Below are positions 1 through 10,536 of a stretch of DNA of 64,000 nucleotides, one piece after another. The notes below the pieces were generated by a model that saw nothing but the letters and a program-made list of their open reading frames with translations, made no database searches and was not told where the DNA came from. Made by a program: the position numbers and the translations under genes. Source of the stretch: Phorcus lineatus (Eukaryota; Mollusca; Gastropoda; Trochida; Trochidae); contig OV121096.1 of the NCBI GenBank assembly GCA_921293015.1, positions 24,005,729-24,069,728 of the forward strand, written 5' to 3'. How positions within the stretch are numbered: the stretch's first letter is position 1; each line of letters opens with the position of its first letter.

Positions 1-688
1 AAGACAGTTACTTCCTGTATCGATAGCGATATCATACCAATATACAATTGGGTAACCTAGCAACAGCCCAAATAAGGAAGTTGGGTTGAAATTCTGGTCC
101 AGAACATTCACTTTGCTTGCTCCTTGTAAAATTGAAAAAAATTTTTTTGTAGTTATTTGTATTAACTTCAAATCTGCAAATCTCGGTTGTTTAAGAGTCC
201 ACGTGACGTCAACAAACCTTACTGGATGTCTGTAAGTAAGATCTGTAGTTTCATTTGTCACATCAGGATCATTCCCATCTTGAACTTTACTTTTCACGTG
301 AGAGTTTACAGGATTATCTCCCTTTATCATCTCCCTCCCATTATTTCCATTTAAAATGTTATTCTTTCTCTTGTCATCAACATTAGGAATATTCCAGTTA
401 ACATAGTCTTGTGAAGAATTCTCTTTGAGTATAATCATATCAGATTCTATCATAACTAGTCTCAGTGCATTTCTCAAGAGATTATCTTTTTGAGCTTCTG
501 TGAGAAGAACTTCCATAGATTCCTCTGAAAGAGTTGCATAATCCCATAGCAACGCCGGTTTGAGTCCGCAATCTACGCATAGAAAATCCAACATGATTTC
601 CCGCCACCGCTTCACATATTTTCGACCGACTGCCTTAAGAATAAGTTCCCTCCATTTTTGGCAGGTTAACTTAGAATCCAGCATGTTT
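1..688 (-). CDS. UPF0739 / C1orf74-like protein (DUF4504), partial, cut by window edge
   Basis: On the minus strand an open frame runs from an ATG at 684 to position 1 with no stop, giving 228 codons; the C-terminus lies outside the window. The protein starts MLDSKLTCQKWRELILKA. It has Cys pairs near the N-terminus (LDFLCVDCGLKPALLWDY), a variable Asn/Lys/Asp-rich middle, and a conserved-looking end with VRFVDVTWTL and FGLLLGYPIVYWYD. I recognise the last motif as the signature of the vertebrate C1orf74 (UPF0739/DUF4504) family, whose members are about 270 residues and whose function is unknown. A good acceptor (ttgttgtttcag, then AAACATG) lies four bases before the ATG, so the exon starts near 688 and a 5'-UTR exon is expected at higher coordinates. 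A single coding exon behind a non-coding exon would fit the family. The long stop-free frame makes the CDS itself secure; the family name is from memory. Confidence 0.75.
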
Positions 689-741
689 CTGAAACAACAA
701 ATGTATCTATTTATGAAATAGGTTTGAAGTATACAGAGACT

Positions 742-1228
742 CCAAATTGTAAGTGGAGCCTATAGATATTTGTTAACCTTTAACTTACTAATGCCGTAAT
801 ATTACTGGTAAACTAGGCCGAGCCTAGATCAAACTGTTCTTATCTCTCGTCAGGAGTTATGATTCCTATCAGATTTGTAACATTGTTATATACTTGAGAT
901 AAAACTATTGGCAGAGGTACAAAATGTTTTACTCTTTCAGTACAGATCTGTTGTTGAAATCAAACCCGAACTCTCATACTAGACATTCCCTTGGATGATT
1001 TCTACGAACAGTTTAAAAAAGGTGGCTTCCTGTGATGCTAACAATAACGTCCAACCATCAGATACCAACACTGACATGATATGTGAATTGCTTGACTCTG
1101 TTATAAATATACGAGAAATAAAAAGGACCACTGCACTATTGAAATGTGAAAGATTTAATTTTAAATGAGATTTTTTCATTGAATTTGAAGATTATCTCCT
1201 TTCATTATTATATTAGGCCTATATAAGG
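742..1228 (+). pseudogene. Copy 1 of a locally duplicated segment with a broken exon-like ORF
   Basis: This segment matches 1980-2288 closely, beginning at a shared 'ccaaRttgtaagtgRagcctatag' stretch. It carries about 185 extra bases in the middle. The frame starting at the shared 'gtggcttcctgtgatgc' (about 1020) encodes VASCDANNNVQPSDTNTDM and continues to a premature TGA at 1167-1169, where copy 2 reads on. I do not recognise the protein. The two copies differ by a mixture of silent and replacement changes, so I see no clear sign of current coding. It may be a dead exon of an unknown gene or part of an unclassified repeat. Confidence 0.4.
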
Positions 1229-1477
1229 TTTTCAATAATGTTTTATTAAAAGGTCTTTTCCCTTCCCCTTGGTCATCGAGCAACAATATACCTGTGTTAA
1301 CAAAAGGGCGAAATGAGAGACCCGAATAACTACCGTAGTATCAACCTTGTTAGTAGTTTTGCCGATGTTTGACTTATCAGTCAAGGGGTCAACACATGAT
1401 ATGTTCAGGGGATAGGTCATTCCTTAGGCAATAACATTAAAGAGACACAGAGTATTTTTCATAAATTTGTAAGTGGC

Positions 1478-1956
1478 TTAAAGAGCCACTCCGTGATTTT
1501 CATAACATATTATTTACCTTTGATAGGAACCTAAATGTCATATGTGATGATATAAAATCAAAACATCTGAACGTTTCAAGTCCAAAAGACATCTATATAT
1601 GACAGATACTGGTTTTCCATGAAAATATAAAAACATCCTTATAAATGCACAGAGGTGTAGATATCACGTCACATATACATGGATACTTGTTATATAACCT
1701 AACAAACACTATCAACTCCTAACTGCCCTCCTGGCTGTTTTAGATAAGTCTCCAAAGTTACGTTTGACTATTTAACGTGCATCACTGTCCGGTTTTCGAT
1801 CATTATTGCGACTTTCTACCTTCATATTGTCACTATAATAAAGCTAATAAGCTTTAAAATGTGTTTTTTGGTAATAGTCAATATTTCGCGATCAGATTAC
1901 ACCATTGATTAAGTTTGGCATATATGACTCCAACAACTCACGGAGTGGCTCTTTAA
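1478..1956 (-). mobile_element. MITE copy A, 19-bp TIRs with TTAA ends
   Basis: The element begins TTAAAGAGCCACTCCGTGA and ends with the exact reverse complement, a perfect 19-bp terminal inverted repeat, 479 bp overall. TTAA at both ends is consistent with a piggyBac-type TTAA target, though a TA target cannot be excluded because TTAA reads the same on both strands. On the minus strand the body carries the family's small basic ORF (MKVESRNNDRKPDS...). Here it has one in-frame TAA where other copies have CAA. Related copies in the window are at 2325-4139, 10411-10477, 12953-13436, 30740-31212 and a fragment at 7535. Confidence 0.85.
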
Positions 1957-1979
1957 ATAAGAGCTAAGATACCATATGA

Positions 1980-2288
1980 CCAAGTTGTAAGTGAAGCCTA
2001 TAGATATTTGCTAACCTTTAACCTACTAATACTGTTGGATTACTAGTAAACAATAGCCGAACAGTTTAAAAAAAGTGGCTTCCTGTGATGCTAACAATAA
2101 CGTCCAACCATCAGATACCAACACTGACATGATATGTGAATTGCTTGACCTTGTTATAAATATACGAGAAATAAAAAGGACCACTGCACTCCTGAAATGT
2201 GAAAGATTTAATTTTAAACGAGGTGTTTTTAAAACTGAATTTGAAGATTATCTCCTTTCATTATTAATATTTTATGTTATATAAGGTT
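1980..2288 (+). other. Copy 2 of the duplicated segment, open exon-like ORF (unrecognised)
   Basis: This is the second copy of the 742-1228 segment. The frame is open from 2075 (ATGGCTTCC) to 2284. It encodes a 69-residue protein containing DANNNVQPSDTNTDMICELL and ending in a hydrophobic YLLSLLIFYVI. Copy 1 is interrupted, so if either is functional it is this one. No domain is recognised. It is directly followed by MITE copy B. Confidence 0.3.
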
Positions 2289-2324
2289 TTACCGTTAATT
2301 CTCCCAAAAATTGGGCTCATTAGG

Positions 2325-4139
2325 TTAAAGAGGCGATTTTCATAACATATAATTTACCTTTGATACGAACCTAAATGTCATATGTGGTGATATAAAATCA
2401 AAACATCTCCCTGGCTGTTTTAGATAAGTCTCCAAAATTACGTTTGACTATTTGACGCGCGCCACTGTCCAGTTTTCGATCATAATTGCGACGTTCAACC
2501 TTCATATTGTCACTGTAAAAGAACAATAAGAAATATAGTCGCAAGCGACGACAAAAGGATTCAGCGCATAAAAAGCACATTCAGTACAAACATAGTGATG
2601 TTAGCCAGCTTCACTGAAATTTTCATGAAGATTGGAGCATGCATTAATCTACAGCAGCAAGTTTCATCTGACCTTATCTCCAAAGCATACTCCGGTTTTT
2701 CCAAAGAAGTGGTAAGAAAAAAATATTGGACTGACATCAAAATCTGAATGACCCTTAAATTCCCAATGTCTCAGTTACATTGTTGGAGAGTTTGAGCTCT
2801 TAGATGCAAGTATCTTCAGAGAAGAAGATTTTTTAAGATGCATCTCAAAAATCACTTAAAGCAATATGGCTGCCAAACTATTCATGCTACGAATTTGTCA
2901 TGATTTACTTATTTGCTCCAAATCTAATTGCCTGTCGTTTAAACTAAGTTGCAAGTCTCTAAGTGCATTTTGAAAAAATAACCCATGTTAATTTTTCGAA
3001 CTTTGGATCGTACTGTGCCTTTAACGCTGAAACCGATTAAGCTCAAAAGCTTATTGTGGCTTCGTCTCATGAAGCTCTATCAGACTGGTGAGTTTGGCTG
3101 TAATAGCTTTAGCGGTTTTGGCTAAATCGCGGCGACAAAATCGGTGGAATATTGGAAACCAATTTCTGGAACAAATAAGTTGATATTGTGCAAAAACTAT
3201 AATACTTATGAAATGGTCATGATTGACTTTTTTGTTCATACAGGTAATACGCTTCATTCAAATTAAGTTTCAAGTGTCTAAGTGCATTTTGAAAAATTAG
3301 CCCATGTTAATTTTTTGTCAACATATTTTTGCTGTTTTTGATCGATTATTGTGAACGATAATGACTGTTCGCGATCAATGTTTTAACAGTTTCTGCAAGT
3401 CCATATACTGGTCTTAGATTCCTGAAAAAATATTGCAATTGTGAGTCTAACTTTTTGAGTTATCGCCCCTTGACCCTGCTTATATGAGCTAAGTCGTCCG
3501 ACTTTGAAGGGTTGCTGAGAAAAAAGTTTTAATGTTACGACCTTGAAAAAGTCAAATTCAAAATTACAATGCTTCAGCTACATTGAGTATGAATTTCAGC
3601 TCTCAGATGCAAGTATCTTCAGAGAAGAAGATTCTCAAAGATGCATGGGGTCCGGAAATTTCAAAAAGTTAATTGAAGCAATATGGCGGCCAAAGTACTC
3701 ATGCTACGAATTTGCCATGATTGACTTTTTTGCTTGAATTGTTATTGTGCATCGTTTGCAAAAAGTTGCAAGTCTCTAAGTGCATTTTGAAAAATTTTCC
3801 CATGTTAATTTTTCGCACTTTGGATCGTACTGTGCCTTTAACGCTTGAGCCGATTAAGCCCAAAAGCTTATTGCGGCTTCGTCTCATAAAGGTCTATCAG
3901 TCTGTCGAGTTTGGCTGTAATAGCTTCAGTGGTATTGGCTGAATCGCGGCGACAAAATCGGTGGAAGAAAAATAATAATAATAATAAAACACGCCAATAA
4001 CAATAAGGATTCAGCATTTCTGCTGAATCCTTAATTAAAATGTGTTTTTTGGTAACAGTCGATACTTCGCGATCAGATTACACCATTGATTAAGTTTGGC
4101 ATATATATGACTCCAACAACTCACAGAGTGGCTCTTTAA
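2325..4139 (-). mobile_element. MITE copy B/C, split by a nested ~1.5 kb repeat
   Basis: The left end (2325-~2520: TTAAAGAGGCGATTTTC and a body with the small ORF on the minus strand) and the right end (~4036-4139, ending in GTGGCTCTTTAA) belong to one MITE of the same family as 1478-1956. An unrelated ~1.5 kb repeat separates them. Part of the left body is deleted, so the ORF fuses out of frame after TARE. The nesting order shows the MITE was here before the inserted repeat. Confidence 0.75.
2521..4036. mobile_element. Nested repeat with hairpin ends and internal tandem units
   Basis: Inserted in MITE B/C. The 3' part holds (AAT)n followed by 'aacacgccaataacaataagg' and a perfect hairpin, GGATTCAGCA-TTTC-TGCTGAATCC, at about 4008-4031. 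The left edge has 'aacaataagaa' followed by a small hairpin, GTCGC-AA-GCGAC. The interior contains two long related units (about 2766-3148 and 3563-3968) and a partial third (about 3190-3320), all sharing 'agtctctaagtgcattttg' and 'cccatgttaattttt'. No coding capacity is visible; the short ORFs here are incidental. Hairpin ends and internal tandem units resemble non-autonomous Helitron or 'pearl'-type elements of molluscs, but I cannot see a CTRR terminus, so the class is open. Confidence 0.6.
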
Positions 4140-6030
4140 AAGAATAGTATCTTGATTTCTATTGGTTATGCAGAAATATGGTACAAACAAGAATTACACC
4201 CAAATTTCTTGCCTGTTGTCAAATTAAGAAATAATGACCAAGCTTTACCATGTATTTTAAGCTACAGTAGATTTCTACTTCAAGAAAATGTATGATCTAT
4301 AAGCATATCATTGAAGGTTGTAATCTGCAGTATTATTTAACAAAGCTTAGTTAGGTGGCTTAGATAAGAGCTAAGATACTATATGACCTGAATTAAGTTC
4401 AAGTTAAGTTAAAACATAATATAAGTGAGTAGTTATCTTTATTTTTTTTGGAGTAATTTCATTAGCCCTTGAATAACTCCATATCATTCCGCTCGTAAAC
4501 ACTACAATTAGACATTCAATTAACTATTGTCATGAAGGGTTGAAAATATACTGTCAAGCATTTTACACGAATTCTAAAAGTAAAACCCTATTTAAATTTG
4601 AACTAATCTTTTAAGTTAAGAAACGTCTCACCTGCAAAATTTTCATATGGCTATTTGGTCCAAGGGAGGTAACTTTAAATTTCAATCTAAAACACCCTCT
4701 GCATGACGTCTTTTCAGTGAATACCACGGTTCGAATCCCATGGTTTCGCGTTTCTAAAGTTTTCTTAAAATAAAGGAGTAAAATTAATGTAAATTTGAAA
4801 ATTACAACAAATGCGCTAAATTTAGAAAGATTTAAAAAGTACTTTCAATGTTCCGTTTTATGAAAAAGAAGCCAATTCATGCCACAGCTTTAGCCTATTT
4901 ACCTGATAATCTAGATCAATGATTTGTATTGGATTGCAGAAATCATTGTCTAGATCTATCTAATAGTCTTCCTTTACATTATATATTCAAAATGAAGTAT
5001 AATATAGTTTAGTTATCTGATATGAATTAACTGTCAGCAGAGTATAAGTAATATTGTTTCCCCGTGACTCTCTGAAGAAGCGTCTTAAATGAACAAGGGA
5101 CATAACTCTTGCAAGACTATGACCCGTTAGCCCCGCTGGCATGGTTTTCGTTCACTTTTCTACTTTTGAGCTTAACAGCTACTTATTGCGTCTGATTTCA
5201 TTCTAACATGGTGATTAGCACAATTTATGTTGAGAAGTCCCACTATTTTTCAGTTACAAATAATGATAATAAGAGAAATAAAATGAATCTGCCCCTCTTT
5301 AAAAAAAAGCATAGACTTGGAAAACTTTATCCAAATTTCCAATCCTCCCTCCTTAAAACAACCTAAGCCTAGGTCCCCTTCCCCCTTCCAAAAAAAACAA
5401 CATAAAGAAAACTAAACAAACAGATATGTAGGAAAGCTTTGAATTTCTTAACACAATTAGTAAAACGGAACATAACAATACTGGTACACTTTTTGCTCTG
5501 CGGTTTTAATTCCTGTTTTACTCAACATATGTTTTATCCACAATGACTTCAACTGTTCTCAAATGCATATCAAATAATTTAAGTTCAGGTGTCATTTTCT
5601 TTGTAATGGCTACATTACCTTTCAGCTGGATTCTAACCAGTATTAAATGACAGGAAGTAACAATTCACTCCTTAGTAAGCGTTTATAACACTGTCTTTCT
5701 TGCTTCTTCAACAACTCTTCCTACTTCAGGGCATGGTGACATGGGTTGCGTGACCATAATGTAAATATGATAAATCGAGCTGCACCAAAGGGAAAAGAAG
5801 TCACGTTTATCTTATTACGCAGTCCCTATTTTGTTTACATTTGTGCGATGTTTTCGAGAGATTCTATAAGTTTAATTAAAAAAATAACAGACTGATTTTA
5901 AAACTATAACGTGTTCCCTTACTCTATCATATTTTCAACAGTGCAATTCACTCGTGTCCACTTTCCAAAACTCTATTTTTTATGTGTGCGTAGATACGTA
6001 GATATTATTTATATATGTATATGTGTGCAC
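4140..6030. other. Intergenic, no gene seen
   Basis: AT-rich sequence with no convincing exon. At about 4351-4389 there is a 25-bp match to the right flank of MITE A (ataagagctaagatac). Around 4714-4742 a B-box-like 'ggttcgaatccc' suggests a decayed tRNA-derived SINE head. 'aagggacataactc' at about 5095 resembles a motif common in mollusc repeats. Confidence 0.5.
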
Positions 6031-6035
6031 TAAAC

Positions 6036-6080
6036 GGCCTGATGACGCAGGTACATTCGTACCTGCTGAAAACGTTTGCC
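6036..6080 (+). ncRNA. Hammerhead-ribozyme-like motif, tail of a Penelope-like element remnant
   Basis: The order of parts fits a minimal hammerhead. GGC (stem I, 6036-6038) is followed by CTGATGA (6039-6045), a perfect 8-bp stem II GCAGGTAC-ATTC-GTACCTGC, GAA (6068-6070), a short AACGTT stem III, U, and GCC closing stem I. Penelope-like retroelements are known to carry such ribozymes with very short stem III. AT-rich sequence follows, as at the clear Penelope copy at 28.7 kb. The 10.1-11.1 pair is C-U rather than the usual G-C, and stem I is only 3 bp, so activity is doubtful. Confidence 0.5.
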
Positions 6081-6175
6081 AAATGTAATTCAACTTCATC
6101 TTCTTCTTTTTAATATATATTACCATAGAGTTTGAACATTCTTTTTACTATTCTAATATATATACAAACACGAAA

Positions 6176-6206
6176 GATAAGGGGGGTATAATTGCCTATA
6201 CGAAAG

Positions 6207-6278
<72 letters not shown>

Positions 6279-6380
6279 CTCTTTCGTATATGCAATTATA
6301 AGGGGGGTATAATTGCATATACGAAAGAATATTATATATATATAATACTCTTTCGTATATGCAATTATACCCCCCTTATC
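6176..6380. repeat. Double palindrome around (AT)n
   Basis: Two back-to-back palindromes share the arm 'aaggggggtataattgc-atacgaaagaa'. The first folds around a long (AT)n at about 6210-6278. The second (about 6300-6380) folds around a short (AT)n and is nearly perfect from 'aagggggg' to 'cccccctt'. ORFs on both strands here translate the repeat and are not genes. Confidence 0.85.
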
Positions 6381-6610
6381 TTTCGTGTTTGTCTAAATAT
6401 ATTGCCCTTATCTTGCGTGATGAGCTTGTCTAAATGCTTCCCTTATCTGGATGCGTTTGTCTAAGCGTATGGCCCTTATCTTTCGTGATGCGTTTTGCAA
6501 GGTATATTGCCTTTTCATTCGTGATGCGTTTGTCTAAATATATTGCCCTTATCTTTCGTGATGCGTTTGTCTAAATATATCGCCTTGTCTTTGGTGCATT
6601 CATTTGTCAA
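6376..6610. repeat. ~45-bp minisatellite, about five degenerate units
   Basis: The unit 'cccttatctttcgtgatgcg' plus 'tttgtctaaatatattg' recurs about five times with substitutions and small indels. The first unit is continuous with the arm of the adjacent palindrome (cttatctttcgtg), so the palindrome probably formed from an array unit. Confidence 0.75.
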
Positions 6611-7534
6611 ACTATATTTCGTGTATGCATGTGTCTAAATAGTAGGTTTGTAACAATAATTTAAAGTAGAGTACTACAATTTACAAAATGAGTGATGGCA
6701 ATTGATTACCAGAGAAGGCTAAAGATTTACACTAGCTGGGTAGTAGACATCCCTTCTTGTGACCTAGCTATGGTAAATACTCCTTTCATTTTTCTGTCGG
6801 CGACAATGTCAACATTATGAAGAGTTATACACCAAATTTGTTCATGTAGGGTGAAGAAGTAGTCAAAAAAATATTTTTTAAACCTGTTTAATCAAACCAG
6901 TTTGCGTTATTTTTTAACCGGATTACGTTGTCAACGTAATCTTACCTACTTGTTACACAAACCGGTTTGATATTTGACAACCGTGATTCATCTCATCTCT
7001 AGAAGGAGATAGACGAGTGATATATATCACCATATAACCTTGTTTAAGATAAATGGCCACGTCGGGACATGTAGATAAGATATAGACACAGTGAGTTCGT
7101 TTGTTACTTCATAAACGGAATCTTTATGAGTCCTAAACCGCCCTTGGGTAAAATAACCATGTTATGTGTTAATATCTACACTTCAAATACCCATCTCACT
7201 AGGCAAAGACAGGTTTCATAAACAAGACCTGGGTAGGATAACTTTTATAAAATATTGTTATCTATCATGGACCTTGAATCGTTGTTCTCTTTAACCGAAA
7301 TATTAGAGATCCCTGGGAGCGAAAATGTTGATCAGTGAGATTATGTTTTTTAAAAGAAAAATGATCATGAAAGTGGGATTCGAGAGAGGTTCGGACAGAC
7401 AGTCAGACACACAAACATACATCCCCATTTGAAAAGTAAACTAACCCGCAAATGTACTACACAAATGTATCATATATATGGAATCACGATTTGGTAACAT
7501 GTACACGTGTCAATAACATTCGGGCCCGTGAGCT
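6611..7534. other. Intergenic, no gene seen
   Basis: AT-rich sequence without a coding signal that I can support. A locally repetitive 'aaccggtttg/aaaccagtttgcg' motif sits around 6890-6970. Confidence 0.4.
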
Positions 7535-7640
7535 TTAAAGAGCCACAGAGTATGTTGTCGGAGTCAAATATTTCAAACTTCATAAATGATTTCATTCTAT
7601 CGAGAAGTAGTGGTTGTTTCTGTAAATCAGTATATTAATG
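7535..7640 (+). mobile_element. Diverged terminal fragment of the TTAAAGAGCCAC MITE
   Basis: The stretch beginning 'tttaaagagccacagagtatgttgtcggagtcaaata' matches the ORF-proximal end of the MITE family (gagccactccgtgagttgttggagtcatata), then decays. There is no matching right end. Confidence 0.5.
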
Positions 7641-10410
7641 CTTATAAGTTCAGTATAGTAAAAGTAAATAGGTTAAAATCGTTTTTTTCTGATCGTAATT
7701 GACGTAATTTTGGAAACTAATTTTCAGCAGAGACAAAGACAAAAATAGATTGGTAGCGTTTAGTAGGTCATTTAACTAACTAACTAACTTAAAAAATATA
7801 TGTTAAATGGACGCAGAATTTCGACTTCCTAACATTTATATAGTTGTTTTCCAATTAACATTTAAAATATGAAAATATTATAATTTTGACATTTTCGAGA
7901 TAAGTTGCAAGTCGTCACTACATTTTCAAATCGCTGCCAAATACTCACAATTTCATTTACTTTTCAATTTGGCTGAAATATAATTTACACGAGTAAAACA
8001 CATGCTAAAAAGAAATGGAGTAGCCTTAAACGCACTAGTGCACACCAATATGTGTTTAACACAACGAATGCACAAATACTGCATATCTCTCGATATTATT
8101 CAAGATCCTCACTCAAGTAATCTACCTCGTAAGTTATTTAACGAATATTTACGTATTCAGGTAGTAAAGTGGATTTTTAAAGACCGGAAGTATTTAATGT
8201 TACGTTACAATAAATCCGCATGAACTACGATATCGGAAATATTAAGATTTTGCTTATAACCAAAAAAGCGGAAACGGCAGCCGCTTTGGTCAATCTAATA
8301 GCAATGCTAATGTTGTGTTATTAAATAGGTTTATTTACACCACTGCTTTCATAAAACATAATTCATTATTTGTTCTCAGTTCAGAGTTTAGGTAAATTCA
8401 ACAGCTGCACATAATAATAGTTCAGCCGTTTTCAACTGTCAATAATTTATCCGTTTTGTGCACAGCTTACCTTAGATTTGTTATATGTCCAAGCCGACAG
8501 CGGCTGTCTAAATTTTTTCATTGTTGATTGCAGGTCAATTGTAAAGAATTTTAAGTATTTCATTGCATCGATAGAAAGCTTAAGTGATTGCATAAGTCCT
8601 CTTAAACCTTGAAATAGCCAATTCAAACCGTAAAAGCGTGCACTAGTGCCTTTAACCAGCAAGTGTTTTACCTTCGGCCTTGTGCTTTAACTATAATAGT
8701 TCTAGGCAAAATTGTACTTAATTGCAAAACACATGATAGTTGAGGCTACTCTATTTCTCAATTCAACTGGCTCTCTATAAGGAGAAATCACCGAATCACC
8801 CAATCTCATTGAAATGAAATCTAAGTGCTCCACTACAATACGCATGTAGATCATTTGCGTCACGTAGTGCAGCAATGTTAGATTTTATTTTAATGAGATT
8901 GCGAATCACCAAGCGAACTTGCAATAAAGACACGAAGTTATAATCTTTAGTTCATAGTAATGAAATAAACATAGAGCTCTATGTTATCCTAATATAGACC
9001 TCTTTAATAATTAGATTTTTACCTATCAAATTCTTATAAAGGAGCTCAATCAATGACAATTTACTCTTTTACAGGTAAACTGCTGGTGTTAACATAAAGT
9101 TTAATAAAAATGTTATTTATTTCAGATGTTGATTTATATGGTGTTGTTGACCTGGCTACTCTTTCACACACACCTATCACAGCAAATGTTATCCAATGTT
9201 CAAAGATTCCCTTGATTGTTATTACTTACATAATTATAATTATTTACTTAAACCCTTGTTTATACAGATAAATGCCATAAGCGCCGGCATATAAGTTTAA
9301 CATGTTTGTTTTTTGTTTTGTTTACGAAAGTCAACCATCAAATTATGCAAATTATTTTTAGGTCATTATTATAAATGACAAAGGGAGCAGAAAAACTTCT
9401 ATCCTAATTTTACATTAAAAGATAAAGAAATATATCCGGTACGTCACATTAATGAGAATCTGGCACAAGTAGTGCGCAAAACACAAACAGGAAGTAGTTC
9501 AACAGACGAACTGCGTAGGGACTCGTTATTTAGCACAATGAGAAAATGATAATGGTTAGCATAAAACACATGGATTTTTGTACTCTTGATAACATTGTAA
9601 TAGTTTTGTGTGGTAAAATAAATAATGTATTATGAATTTACAAGGTATAAATTTGAATTGAAGAAATATATACCTTTCAATATAAAAATAACATAATTAG
9701 CATTTAAAATCGATTGGTCTTCTCTATATACAATACGCATATACACCTAATGCGGTTATCTCGGTATGATTCTGTTAATTATTTATAGATTTGAACATAG
9801 ACGTGAGATGTTTTTCTTGCTTTGATGTCTTTATGATAGGTAGATTGTCTGTGTGATAGATTGCAAGTCTTCAAAGCTACTTTATTTTTTCTAAATCACA
9901 TTCACATTTTACTAGATGACCTCCAACTAAATGTCGTAAATAATTACAAGATTTTGCTCAAATTTTAAAGTTTACCCATCATTTACACCAGTTGAAGTTG
10001 AAGGGTTTGGGGTGTACTTGATAAAATGATAAGTTGCGTTTTTAGTGGAAAACTGTCTTGGTATACATGCAAGTTTTATGATATATTTATAAACCCTGAC
10101 CAAGATGTCGATGTATGAGTTAAAGACCAGTTCTCATAATCGTTCTTGGTTGTAACATCTAAAAATACTCAACTCAGTATCATTAGAACTGTAAAAACTC
10201 TTTTTTCAAATGTAGTCACAAATACCGTGTATGTTGACTAGCCTATATGCAAGACATCTCACACATCTTGCATTTACACCATATTGTAACACATATGCGA
10301 CAATTACTGATTTTCAATGAAACATCGAGAAGGGCCTTATTTATGTGCATAATCTGAAATTTGCATTTAAACTGATAGTTTCCCGTAAGAGTCTGCACCA
10401 CTTGATGTGA
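7641..10410. other. Intergenic, no gene seen
   Basis: AT-rich, with a (TAAC)4 run near 7768. Short ORFs at 8002-8223 (+) and 8447-8662 (-) lack recognisable domains and splice context, and I do not call them. No RNA gene was recognised. Confidence 0.4.
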
Positions 10411-10477
10411 TTAAAGAGCCACTCCATGATCACATTGGGCATATATGACTCCAACAACTCACGGAGTGGCTCTTTAA
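10411..10477. mobile_element. 67-bp internally deleted MITE copy
   Basis: Both ends are intact: TTAAAGAGCCACTCCATGA on the left and TCACGGAGTGGCTCTTTAA on the right. Only 'gggcatatatgactccaac' and a few bases remain between them. This is the same family as 1478-1956, reduced to little more than its termini. Confidence 0.85.
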
Positions 10478-10481
10478 CACC

Positions 10482-10536
10482 ATTGCTGACGTTTAGCATA
10501 TGAGGCTCCAACACTCACGAAGCGTCCATTTATCGA
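10482..10536. mobile_element. Older, diverged MITE end next to the 67-bp copy
   Basis: 'cattgctgacgtttagcata' followed by 'ctccaacactcacgaagcg' aligns with the MITE right end (cattgattaagtttggcata...ctccaacaactcacggagtgg) with many substitutions. It suggests an earlier insertion beside the later 67-bp copy. Confidence 0.4.

Noticed and set aside
6110..6464. Ile-Tyr repeat ORFs
   Set aside because: Translation of (AT)n and its palindromic flanks.
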